DNA from: an uncultured Kiritimatiellota bacterium
GTDB taxonomy: Bacteria > Verrucomicrobiota > Kiritimatiellia > RFP12 > DVOR01
Assembly: GCA_944391085.1 (NCBI GenBank)
Contig: CALXSE010000001.1
Location: 1-64,000 of the forward strand
DNA length: 64,000 nt
Reading direction: 5' to 3'
Shown here: one piece after another, positions 42,336 through 50,365 of the stretch
Layout: each line of letters opens with the position of its first letter
Numbering within the stretch: position 1 is the stretch's first letter
Translations under genes and position numbers: made by a program
The notes under the pieces: model-generated
Seen by the model: the letters and a program-made list of their open reading frames with translations, nothing else
Told to the model about the DNA's origin: nothing
The model's database searches: none

Positions 42336-43460
42336 TCAGACGCTCCGCAGCTGGTCGCGCACCCAGCCGAGATCCGCCAGGAGGGATTCGGAAAGGGTCC
42401 GGGTGCGGAGGTAGTCGGGGTAGACGAAGTAGGCGTAGGACTCGACCTCGACGGGCCAGCCGCCGGCGCGGACGTAGCGCCAGAAGGCGGGGGTGAGCGC
42501 GTGGCGCGTGGTGCCGAATGCGCCGGTGCCCTCCCAGCTCAGCGGCACGTGGAAGTGGATGCGGCCGCGGCGGCCGATGAGCTCGGGGAGGATCGCGGGG
42601 GTGAGGTCGGGGAAGCAGGTGAGCGAGGCATCCACCTCGCGCCGGTTCGTCTGGTGGAGGTAGACGGCGTCGAAGAAGGGCGCGAAGTCCGCCTCCGTGG
42701 CGTATTGGGAGAACTCGAGCGCGGCGGAGGCCTGGATGCGCGCCACCGGGATGTTGGCCGAGACGATGGAGCGCAGCGCGTTGAGCGGATCCTCGTAGGC
42801 CATGGCGAAATGGCAGGTGTCGAAGCACAGCCCAATGAGGTCGCGGTACGCCGGGTTCCACGACGGGCTCTGCCACAGCCGCTCGAAGAAGTCGATGGTC
42901 GTGCGGGTGTCCTGCAGCAGGCAATCGGGCTCCGGCTCCAGCGCCAGGCACATCCGCAGCCCCGTGAATCCCTCGAGCTTACGCAGGAAGAGGGCCATCG
43001 CGCAGAGGTTCTCGACCATCGCCTCCGTCACGCCCTGCCCGCGGTCGTAGGCCAGCGGCACCGTCGTCACGCTCAGCCGGTGGTCGTTGCCCAAATCCGC
43101 CCCCGGCAGCTGCGTGAGCGCGTAGAACAGGTCGCGCGTGTACGCCACGCGGCGGGCGTCAGACCAATCGGGCTCGTAGGCCGCCGTCTTCACCGGCCCG
43201 CCGTGGAACGGCCCGAAGGGGAAACCGTTGATGCCGATGGCCGCCAGGTGGCTCCTGCGCATGAAGGCCGAGAGCCCACGCAGGTTCTCCGGCACGCGCA
43301 GCTCCTTCGCCGCAAGGTTCCCAAACCGCAGCCCCACGGGGAAAATCCCCTCCCCGCCCAGCGCGTCGCGCAACGGCCGCGTCACGTCCTCCAACGCCTT
43401 GAGCACGTCGGCCAACCCCTCTCCCGGGTGCACGTTCATGCAATAAGTGATCGGGTTCAT
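42336..43460 (-). CDS. EboE-like sugar phosphate isomerase/epimerase (TIM barrel)
   Basis: The 374-residue protein starts NPITYCMNVHPGE and continues with FPVGLRFGNLAAKEL and AIGINGFPFGPFHG. The metal-site-like blocks LALEPEPDCLL, LCFDTCHFAMAYEDP and IHFHVPLSWEG follow. This pattern (TYCxNxHPGE, INGFPYGxFHG, EPEP, CxDxCH) is that of EboE, the xylose-isomerase-fold member of the ebo metabolite-trafficking cluster. The other ebo genes are not here, so the protein stands alone between mtaB and trkH. The substrate is unknown. The ATG at 43460 lies 7 nt after a TACAAT -10. Confidence 0.8.
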   Translation of the reverse strand: MNPITYCMNVHPGEGLADVLKALEDVTRPLRDALGGEGIFPVGLRFGNLAAKELRVPENLRGLSAFMRRSHLAAIGINGFPFGPFHGGPVKTAAYEPDWSDARRVAYTRDLFYALTQLPGADLGNDHRLSVTTVPLAYDRGQGVTEAMVENLCAMALFLRKLEGFTGLRMCLALEPEPDCLLQDTRTTIDFFERLWQSPSWNPAYRDLIGLCFDTCHFAMAYEDPLNALRSIVSANIPVARIQASAALEFSQYATEADFAPFFDAVYLHQTNRREVDASLTCFPDLTPAILPELIGRRGRIHFHVPLSWEGTGAFGTTRHALTPAFWRYVRAGGWPVEVESYAYFVYPDYLRTRTLSESLLADLGWVRDQLRSV

Positions 43461-43467
43461 GGCCCCC

Positions 43468-43478
43468 ATTGTACCACA
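43468..43478 (-). promoter_or_regulatory. Promoter of the EboE-like gene
   Basis: The minus strand reads TGTGGTACAAT, with seven bases between the hexamer and ATG 43460. No -35 is seen. Confidence 0.7.
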
Positions 43479-43551
43479 TCCCCACCCCGCCCGCGGCACG
43501 GCGCACCGCCACCGAGGCCGCCGGGAAAGGCCGCGTTGGCGGAGGGGCCGC

Positions 43552-45108
43552 TCAGCCGACGGAGATGGTCTCCTCTGGGTAGCGGACGTGGGGGGCCTGG
43601 GCGCGGGAGGCCATCATGAGGGCCAGCGAGATGGGCCCGATGCGCCCCAGGAACATGGCCAGGGAGATGAGCAGGCGCCCAAGGGGGGAAAGCAGCGGGG
43701 TGGAATCCAGCGTCACGCCCACGGTGCCGATGGCGGAGGAGACCTCGTAGAAAAGGGCGAACTCGCCGTTGCGCGCGATAAGCCGCGACTCGGTGAAGAG
43801 CAGGACGAAGTAAAAGGCGAAGACGGTGGCCAGATAGAAAAAGAGGATGACCATGGCCTCGCGGCAGATGGAATCCGGGATCGTCCGGTGATGGACCTGC
43901 ACCTGGGCCACGCCGCGGATGTAGGCGCGGATGGTGAGGAGGACGACGACCAGGGTGGTGGTTTTGATGCCGCCGGCCATGGAGCCGGGCGCGCCGCCCA
44001 CGAGCATGAGGAGGACGGAAAGGACGTTGGCGGGATGGCTGACCTCTCCCATGGGCAGGGCGTTGAAGCCGGCGGTCCGGAAGAAGACCACCTGCGCGAT
44101 GCTCGCGCAGAGCTCCTCGAAATCCGCGGCCAGGGCATGGCGCACGGCGGGCCAGTCCGCGCCCAGGAGACTGGGGAACAGGCGGGGCGAGGAAGGGTCG
44201 ATGGCAAGCGAGCCGTTCCACTCGAGCGCGGCGAACAGGAGCCCGCCGCCGAAGGTGAGGATGAAGCTCGTCCAGAGCACAAGCCGGGCCTGGAGGACGA
44301 TATGCCCGCGGTGGCGGAGGTCGCGCCGCCAGAAGCGATACTCAAAGACGTTGGAGAGGACAAGGAAGCCGATGCCGCCGGCCGCCACGAGCAGGGAGAC
44401 GACGATGAGATACGGCGCGTCGCCGCGCATCGCGACAAGGTTCTGGGAGTGGAGCGAGATCCCGGCGTTGCAGAAGGCGCTGACGGCGTGGAAGACGGCG
44501 AACCAGGCGGCCTCGGCCAGGGCATAGCCGTGGTGCCAGTAGTACCGCGCGAAAAGGAGAAGCGCGCCGACAAGCTCGAAACCGAAGACATACCGGAACG
44601 TCTGCCCCAGCAGGCTGTCCGCGCGGCGGCCCGCCGACCCAAGGCTGACGACCAGCTGGCGCTCGCCGCCGAAGGGCACGCGCCCCAGCAGGATGGAGAC
44701 GATCATCGTGCCGAGCGTCACCAGGCTGATGCCGCCGAGCTGGACGCACCCCAACAGCACGGCCTGCCCGAAAAAGGTGTAGGTGGAGGGGACGTCGACC
44801 ACCGTCAGCCCCGTGACGCATGAGGCGGACGTGGCCATGAAGAGGTTGTCCAGGAGCGCCTCGCCCACCTTCGCCCAGGAGAAGGCGCGCCCGGGCGCAA
44901 GCCACGCCCAGCAATGGTCGCCCTGCGCCCACGGCGTGCACAACAGGAACGTCCCCAGCGCGATGAGCGCCAGGAAGGTGACCGCAAGCGTGCGGTGGGG
45001 GTTGAAGGGCCTGCGCCGGGGCGGCCCGGCGCGGCGGGGCGCCGGGGGCGGCGCGGCATCGCGCAGACGTTCGCGGTAATCGCGCAGGGAGAGGGTGTCG
45101 CCGTTCAC
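43552..45108 (-). CDS. TrkH/KtrB family potassium uptake channel subunit
   Basis: The 518-residue membrane protein has the four selectivity-filter loops of the SKT superfamily: SASCVTGLT, SAFCNAGISL, RTAGFNALPMG and SAIGTVGVT, each between two hydrophobic helices. It should carry K+ (or Na+) across the inner membrane. The cytoplasmic N-terminus is Arg/Pro-rich. It starts with GTG in a GTGA overlap with pflA. No TrkA/KtrA gating subunit is encoded nearby, although these channels usually need one. Confidence 0.92.
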   Translation of the reverse strand: MNGDTLSLRDYRERLRDAAPPPAPRRAGPPRRRPFNPHRTLAVTFLALIALGTFLLCTPWAQGDHCWAWLAPGRAFSWAKVGEALLDNLFMATSASCVTGLTVVDVPSTYTFFGQAVLLGCVQLGGISLVTLGTMIVSILLGRVPFGGERQLVVSLGSAGRRADSLLGQTFRYVFGFELVGALLLFARYYWHHGYALAEAAWFAVFHAVSAFCNAGISLHSQNLVAMRGDAPYLIVVSLLVAAGGIGFLVLSNVFEYRFWRRDLRHRGHIVLQARLVLWTSFILTFGGGLLFAALEWNGSLAIDPSSPRLFPSLLGADWPAVRHALAADFEELCASIAQVVFFRTAGFNALPMGEVSHPANVLSVLLMLVGGAPGSMAGGIKTTTLVVVLLTIRAYIRGVAQVQVHHRTIPDSICREAMVILFFYLATVFAFYFVLLFTESRLIARNGEFALFYEVSSAIGTVGVTLDSTPLLSPLGRLLISLAMFLGRIGPISLALMMASRAQAPHVRYPEETISVG

Positions 45109-45791
45109 GGGGCCAGCTCCTCGGGGGTCGGCGGGCGGAGGGCCGCGCCGCGGTAAGGGATGCCGAGCACCTCGTATTTGTGGACGCCGAGCTCGTGGTA
45201 GGGCAGGCGGTCAAGGCGCCGGACGTTGAGCCCGTCCAGCAGGTCTTTGGTGGCGGCCTTCTCGGCGGGGGTGTCGTTGAGGCCATGGGCCACCACCTGG
45301 CGGACCCACAGGGGCTTGCGCGTGCGGCGCAGGTGCGCCAGGACGCGCCAGTACGGGGCCGGGTCTGCGCCGGTGACGGCGCGGAAACGCTCGGGGAAGG
45401 GGCTCTTCACGTCGAGCAGGATCAGGTCCGCGGCGTCGAGCGCGGCGAGGGCCTCGGGGGTGTCCACGGCGCCGGAGGTGTCGAGGGCCACGTGGAAGCC
45501 CTCGGCGTGGAGCGCCTCGATGGCCGCGAGCAGGGGCCTGGCCTGGAGCAACGGTTCGCCGCCGGAAAAGGTGACGCCGCCGTCCTGCCCAAGATAAGGG
45601 CGCATCCGCGTGGCCTTGCGGACGATCTCAGGGACGGGCGTCTCCGTGCCGCCCTCGGTCGCCCAGGTGTCCGGGTTGTGACAGAAGAGGCAGCGCAGGG
45701 GGCAGCCCTGAAGGAAGACGACAAGGCGGATGCCCGGGCCGTCGACGGCGCCGAAACTTTCGTAGGAGTGGACGCGGAGGCTGTCGCTCAT
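45105..45791 (-). CDS. pflA: Pyruvate formate-lyase activating enzyme
   Basis: PflA is the radical SAM enzyme that creates the glycyl radical on PflB. The 228-residue protein has the typical N-terminus SYESFGAVDGPGIRLVVFLQGC, the cluster motif CPLRCLFC (CX3CX2C), HNPDTW, the GGVTFSGGEPLLQ SAM-site motif and LDTSGAVD and LLDVK. Length is standard. It sits inside the exosortase/glycosyltransferase operon, coupled on both sides by 4-bp overlaps, and not next to pflB (12712-14949). Confidence 0.95.
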   Translation of the reverse strand: MSDSLRVHSYESFGAVDGPGIRLVVFLQGCPLRCLFCHNPDTWATEGGTETPVPEIVRKATRMRPYLGQDGGVTFSGGEPLLQARPLLAAIEALHAEGFHVALDTSGAVDTPEALAALDAADLILLDVKSPFPERFRAVTGADPAPYWRVLAHLRRTRKPLWVRQVVAHGLNDTPAEKAATKDLLDGLNVRRLDRLPYHELGVHKYEVLGIPYRGAALRPPTPEELAP

Positions 45792-46576
45792 CTGCCCCTC
45801 CCAAGCCTCGGGCGGAGCAGCTCGAAGACTTTGTAGGCGTATTTCGGCGCCATCATCGGCAGGCAGCACCACAGGCCGTTGAGGCGGTTGGCGCGGACAA
45901 TCTCGCGGTTGAGGCGGACGCGGGCGCGCACGCCGTCGGTGGAAAGCCCGCCCAGGCGCATGGCCGTGGAGCAGAACGGCACGTAGCGCGCCCGAAGCCC
46001 GCCGCGCAGCAGAAAACGCACAAGCAACTCGTGGTCGGCCGCGATGCGCATGTCCGTGCGATACCCGCCCAGACACGCGAAGCACGCGCGCCGGATGGCG
46101 AAGCTGGGGTGCGGCGGCATGAGCCCCCACCGGAACATCCACGGCCGCCAGAAACCGCCGGAGTAATACCGCCGGGTCGGGACGTCGCGGCCCGCCGCGT
46201 CCTGGGCGATGAAGCGGATGTCGGCATAGACGGCCTGCAGGGCGGGGTCTTCCTCAAAGGGCGCGCACCAGCGGGCGAGGACGTCGTCGGCGTCGAGGAT
46301 GTCGTCGGCGTGAAGGAGGGCGATGAGGTCGCCCTCGGCGCGCGCGATGCCCTTGTTGATGGCGTCGTAAAGGCCGCGATCCGGCTCGCTGCGCCACTTG
46401 AGGCGGCCGCCGAAGCGCGGCTCCCAGGCCCGTAGCAAATCCAGGGTGCCATCGGTGCTGCCGCCATCCACGATGAGATACTCAAAGTCCGCCCCGCGCT
46501 GGGCCAGGGCGCTCGCGAGCGCGGTCTCAAGCGTATCGGCGGAGTTGTAGCAAACGGTGATGAGCGAAAGTTTCAT
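45788..46576 (-). CDS. Glycosyltransferase family 2
   Basis: The 262-residue protein has the GT-A fold marks LSLITVCYNSADTLETAL, YLIVDGGSTDGTLDLL, the DxD-type LHADDIL, and SEPDRGLYDAINKGI, which is common in GT2 enzymes of capsule or O-antigen clusters. No membrane segment is obvious, so it is cytoplasmic or peripheral. It would add one sugar from a nucleotide donor; donor and acceptor are unknown. It is coupled to DUF192 and pflA by ATGA overlaps. Confidence 0.92.
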   Translation of the reverse strand: MKLSLITVCYNSADTLETALASALAQRGADFEYLIVDGGSTDGTLDLLRAWEPRFGGRLKWRSEPDRGLYDAINKGIARAEGDLIALLHADDILDADDVLARWCAPFEEDPALQAVYADIRFIAQDAAGRDVPTRRYYSGGFWRPWMFRWGLMPPHPSFAIRRACFACLGGYRTDMRIAADHELLVRFLLRGGLRARYVPFCSTAMRLGGLSTDGVRARVRLNREIVRANRLNGLWCCLPMMAPKYAYKVFELLRPRLGRGR

Positions 46577-46893
46577 GCCAAAAGCCTCACGTTGGAAAGG
46601 TCGTCGCACGCGGAAAAGGCCGGATCCCCCGCGGCGCACTCCAGCACACTCCGCGCCCGCCAGCCGCCCCAAACCCAGGGCCTGCCGGGGCGGAGCCCAA
46701 GCGCCACGCGGGTCAGGCGGCCCCGGGCGTCGTAAAAACGCGCGTCGATGGCGAAGCGCATCCCAAAGGTGTGGATGGCCCCGCACCGCGGGATGAGCAA
46801 TCCGCGCCCCGCGGGCAACCCGCGCCGCCCCAGCAAGCCGCGCATCCGCGCCCAGGCCGTGCGGGCCACCTCCGCCTCAGGCTCAGCGCGCAT
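46573..46893 (-). CDS. DUF192 family protein
   Basis: The 106-residue protein fits DUF192: ARMRGLLGRRGLPAGRGLLI corresponds to the ARGLMFR start, and CGAIHTFGMRFAIDARFYDARG to the strand-turn region normally written FWMKNTxxPLDxxFxD. WRARSVLECAAGD corresponds to the final beta strands. The known fold is a small beta-barrel; function is unknown. It lacks a signal peptide. It overlaps the exosortase gene by 11 bp. Confidence 0.8.
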   Translation of the reverse strand: MRAEPEAEVARTAWARMRGLLGRRGLPAGRGLLIPRCGAIHTFGMRFAIDARFYDARGRLTRVALGLRPGRPWVWGGWRARSVLECAAGDPAFSACDDLSNVRLLA

Positions 46894-48490
46894 CGGGCTG
46901 GCTCCCCTCGGCCCAAAGGGTGGGCCACCACGCCTCCATGAAACGGCGCAGGGCGGCCGCGCCTTCGGGCGTGCGGAAATCCTGCGTGTCGCACCGGATG
47001 GTGACCATGACCCAACGCTGGATCCGGTTGTGGAGCGAACGCTCCAGGCTGTCGCCGACCACGCGCCGCAGGTTCGAGACGGTCGCGCCCCGGGAGTTGA
47101 GGAAGACATACGCAAAGCCGCTGTTCCGCGTCACCCCCTTCTGGTGGATGGAGAAGCAGGCCATCGGCACCCCCGGCAGCACCTGCGTCGCCTCGCGCAC
47201 GCTGAGCACAAAGCCCTGCGCGGGCAGGCACAGCTCGGGGCGGTGGATGGACATCCGGTTGCGCCCGGCCACGACGACCGCGATGGTGAAGGCGTCGCCG
47301 TTGGGGGCGGCGTAGATGGCCTTGCGGGTCTGCGTGTCGTTGGGCAGGATGTCACGCTCGGCGCGGCTCATGCGGTCGACCTCCCCGCCGCAGAGCGGGC
47401 AGGGGCCCGGCCGCTCGCCGTCCGCCTCGAACGCCGCCGACCACGGGCAGTCGCGCGTCTGGCAGAACCACGGGTAACGGATCGAGTAACCCGCCACCGG
47501 GCGGAAGTCCGGCGCCAGGAAGGCGTCGCTTTCATAGACCGTCTCGGGCCTGTGCGCCGTCCAGGCCTGGAACGCCGGCAGGCAGAGCGCCAGCGCCAAA
47601 ACGAGCGCCACGGCCCAACGCCCGGCCGGCGCGGCGGGCGCGGCGGGCGCCTCGGGCGCGGGCCCGTCGCCGCGGCGGAGCCAATCCGCCAACCCGAAGA
47701 CGCACAGCGCGTAGATGGGCGCCACGATAAACAGGGCGTTGTCATGCAGCATCATCCCCGCGCTTTGGCCATAGAGCTGGCACGTCAGCGCCGTCAGCAG
47801 CAACCGCAGGATGTTCCCCACGAAGGCGATCGGCACGCTCGCCAAAAAGAGCGCCCACCGCCGCCACACCCCCCGCAGCACGAACGCGCCGTACGCCGCC
47901 GTCCCCACGAACAGCGCGACGAGCGACCGGATGCCGCTGCACGGGTCCGCCACGTCCAGCTGGAAGTACGGCTCGCCCAACGCCAGGATGGCCGTGCCGC
48001 GCTGCTGCACCTCGATGCCCAGCCCGTTGAGGATCACCGCCGTCACCGTCACCGAGGCCCGCCGCAGCGGCACCGTGAAATTGTCCAGAAAGCCCACCGG
48101 CATCACGAACGCCAGGAGCACGATCGGGAACCATGCCACCTTGAACGCCCGCCACCCATAGCACGCCAACGGCGCCGCCAGCAGCAGGAGCACCGCAGAG
48201 GCCTGCAAAAAGCGCATCTGCCCCCCGCGCGTCCCCAAAAACAGGAAGGCCGCCGCCAACAGGATCAGCGGCAACGCCCGCAGCGGCGCCGGCGCCCCCA
48301 ACGCCGCCAGCAGCTCCCGCCGCCGCGCCCACAGCACCGCCGCCGCCAACACCGGCACCAGCCACACATACTCCATGTGCTGCGAGGCGTCATGCATCGT
48401 CCCCATCGTCTCCCGCCACGCCGGGATCAGCCACGACAGCGCACACGCCATGAACACCGCGAACGGCAAATGTCTCAACACCTTTCTCAC
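46883..48490 (-). CDS. Exosortase with fused EpsI-like C-terminal domain
   Basis: Exosortases are inner-membrane cysteine proteases/transpeptidases that process PEP-CTERM proteins. The 535-residue protein has about eight transmembrane helices in residues 1-310 with the complete catalytic set: C184 in DPCSGIRSL, R229 in GNILRLLL and H249 in MMLHDNALF. Residues 311-535 are a periplasmic EpsI-like domain with MSIHRPELCLPAQGF (H416, C421). Between them lies CX4C...CX2C (C343, C348, C364, C367), a possible metal knuckle. The start is GTG 48490, overlapping the upstream stop as GTGA with GAGGAGG just before. It is the only exosortase in the window and the natural enzyme for the four PEP-CTERM proteins. 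Confidence 0.93.
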   Translation of the reverse strand: MRKVLRHLPFAVFMACALSWLIPAWRETMGTMHDASQHMEYVWLVPVLAAAVLWARRRELLAALGAPAPLRALPLILLAAAFLFLGTRGGQMRFLQASAVLLLLAAPLACYGWRAFKVAWFPIVLLAFVMPVGFLDNFTVPLRRASVTVTAVILNGLGIEVQQRGTAILALGEPYFQLDVADPCSGIRSLVALFVGTAAYGAFVLRGVWRRWALFLASVPIAFVGNILRLLLTALTCQLYGQSAGMMLHDNALFIVAPIYALCVFGLADWLRRGDGPAPEAPAAPAAPAGRWAVALVLALALCLPAFQAWTAHRPETVYESDAFLAPDFRPVAGYSIRYPWFCQTRDCPWSAAFEADGERPGPCPLCGGEVDRMSRAERDILPNDTQTRKAIYAAPNGDAFTIAVVVAGRNRMSIHRPELCLPAQGFVLSVREATQVLPGVPMACFSIHQKGVTRNSGFAYVFLNSRGATVSNLRRVVGDSLERSLHNRIQRWVMVTIRCDTQDFRTPEGAAALRRFMEAWWPTLWAEGSQPDAR

Positions 48491-49920
48491 AACGCCTCCT
48501 CTGGGTTTTCCGGCCGCGGGGCGAAGACGCGGAACGCCCGCCCCCGCCGCACGCACGCCACTCCGGGGCGCACACGCCGCCCCACATCCGGGGGCAGGCC
48601 GCCAAGCCTCCCCTCCGGCACAATCAAAATATCCGCGTCGTCATGGAAGCCCCCGCCGCCCATCGCCACATGCGGCGCCCCCGCGCGCAACGGCCACAGC
48701 AGCGCCGCGCACTCCCCGACCTCGCCCGTCACGACCCGCACCCGCGTCCCCATCCGCGCCGGGGCGTCCCGCGCCGCGCCCAAGGTCGCCGCCGCCGCCT
48801 TCTGCTCCCCGCGCGACGGCACGCCCTCCCACGCGCGCCCCATCGTCCACCCCAGCCAACACGCCAAGAACACACACGCCCCCACGCCCATCAGCCCCCG
48901 CACCCACCCCTGCGGGATCGCCGAAAGCGCCATCCCCCCCATCAGCGGCGTCAGGCACGCCAGCGGCACCGCGAACGCCCCGCCCCCCCTGAAAAACAGC
49001 GAGCCCGCCAGGCAAAGCGGGAACGCCGCCGCCATCAGCCGCGCCCACCGCCGGTTCGGCCGCCAGCCCCCCCACACCGTCAGCCCCAGCCACGCCAAAA
49101 ACGCCAGCCCCCCCGCGCACAGCCACACCAGGCGCCACGCCGGCGCCCGCACCCACGCCTCCGTCCCGGAAGGCAACGACGGCAGGCTCGGCCAGCCCCC
49201 CCACAACCCCAGGTTCAGCAACACGGCCCAGACCGCAAGCCCCGCCGCCACCGCCACCGCCACATGGGCCGTCCGCCAATACAGGCACAGCCGCGTCCAC
49301 CCCACCCCCACCGCCACCGCCGGAAGCAACATCGCCAACACCCACGCCACGTCCGCGTCGCCCCCAAGCCCCACCGCCACGATCGCCCCGACCGCCGCCG
49401 CCGAGACCGCCCCCGGCCACTGCGCGTACGCCCGCGCCGCCACCAGCAGCGCCAAAAAGGCCAGCGCCTGCCCCGAGAACGGGTCAAACAGCCGCCCCGA
49501 CCACACCAACGCCGGCGACAACGCCGCAAACGCCATCGCCCACAGCGGCCCATCCGCCGTCTCGAACACCCCCCCGCGCCGACGCAGCCCCAACGCCGGG
49601 ATCCCCGCCAAAAAAATCGCCGAAAGCGCCACCCCAAAGACCCGGTAACACCGCGCCTGCGGCCGCTCCTCCCCCCCGCCGTGGAAAAACCGCGCGCACG
49701 CCCCGGCCGCCGCCAAAAACGGCGACGGCGCCTCCGCCACCCCCGCCGGCCAATGCGCACGCCCCAGCCCCTCCCCGCACGCCGCCGCGCCCAACAGCGA
49801 AGGCGCCTCCTGCGGCAACGGCATCGGCGCGTTCAGGTGCGGCGCACGCAACCACACGCCCACGGCCAAAACCGCCATGAACGCCACCGCCTCCGCGATG
49901 CTGACCCAAACCTTGCACAT
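48487..49920 (-). CDS. Polytopic membrane protein, GT39/ArnT-like
   Basis: The 477-residue protein has about eleven hydrophobic helices. An acidic/His pattern in the first periplasmic loop (LRAPHLNAPMPLPQEAP) sits where GT39-type lipid-linked sugar transferases carry catalytic residues. The C-terminal 90 residues are soluble and contain VVTGEVGECAALL and ADILIVPEGRLGG. It may transfer sugars onto exported proteins or lipids. The match is to overall layout, not to a clear motif. It is the first gene of the operon that leads into the exosortase, which supports a link with protein or polymer glycosylation at the surface. Confidence 0.6.
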   Translation of the reverse strand: MCKVWVSIAEAVAFMAVLAVGVWLRAPHLNAPMPLPQEAPSLLGAAACGEGLGRAHWPAGVAEAPSPFLAAAGACARFFHGGGEERPQARCYRVFGVALSAIFLAGIPALGLRRRGGVFETADGPLWAMAFAALSPALVWSGRLFDPFSGQALAFLALLVAARAYAQWPGAVSAAAVGAIVAVGLGGDADVAWVLAMLLPAVAVGVGWTRLCLYWRTAHVAVAVAAGLAVWAVLLNLGLWGGWPSLPSLPSGTEAWVRAPAWRLVWLCAGGLAFLAWLGLTVWGGWRPNRRWARLMAAAFPLCLAGSLFFRGGGAFAVPLACLTPLMGGMALSAIPQGWVRGLMGVGACVFLACWLGWTMGRAWEGVPSRGEQKAAAATLGAARDAPARMGTRVRVVTGEVGECAALLWPLRAGAPHVAMGGGGFHDDADILIVPEGRLGGLPPDVGRRVRPGVACVRRGRAFRVFAPRPENPEEAL

Positions 49921-49931
49921 AAACGCCCCCT

Positions 49932-49940
49932 ATTCTACCA
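49932..49940 (-). promoter_or_regulatory. Promoter of the exosortase operon
   Basis: The minus strand reads TGGTAGAAT. The hexamer TAGAAT ends 11 nt before ATG 49920, so the leader would be only about 4-5 nt. Confidence 0.55.
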
Positions 49941-50089
49941 AACCCCGCCCCACGCTGTCTCCGCCCCGCCGGCACCGCCATGACACGCCCCCGGCCACGG
50001 ACACGGCCTCCCCGGCGCCCCCATCCGGGCCATCCCTCCTCAAAATACGGCCCACGCGGCATGAGGCAGGCGGGACGGGCAACGCGCGC

Positions 50090-50119
50090 TTGACGGGCGG
50101 GGGAAAGGTGTGCTATTAT
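50090..50119 (+). promoter_or_regulatory. Promoter of the tRNA-Ser gene (TTGACG-18-TATTAT)
   Basis: TTGACG at 50090-50095 and TATTAT at 50114-50119 with TGTGC just before the -10. Spacing is 18 bp. It lies 37 bp before the mature tRNA. Confidence 0.8.
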
Positions 50120-50155
50120 GCCCCCCGTTTTGACGCCTTGGCGTCGTTGTCTTTT

Positions 50156-50247
<92 letters not shown>

Positions 50248-50292
50248 CTTTCCCCATGGCAACGGATTTTTGTCGTCCGGCCCGAAAGGTGC

Positions 50293-50321
50293 TTGCGCAT
50301 CGGGCGTTGGCGTGCTATCAT
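50293..50321 (+). promoter_or_regulatory. Promoter of the 50366 gene (TTGCGC-17-TATCAT)
   Basis: TTGCGC at 50293-50298 and TATCAT at 50316-50321 with a TGC extension and 17-bp spacing. The leader is about 38 nt with AAGGAGC before the ATG. Confidence 0.7.
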
Positions 50322-50365
50322 TGTGTGCAGATGATTGTATCCCGCCCTTCAGGAAGGAGCACAGA

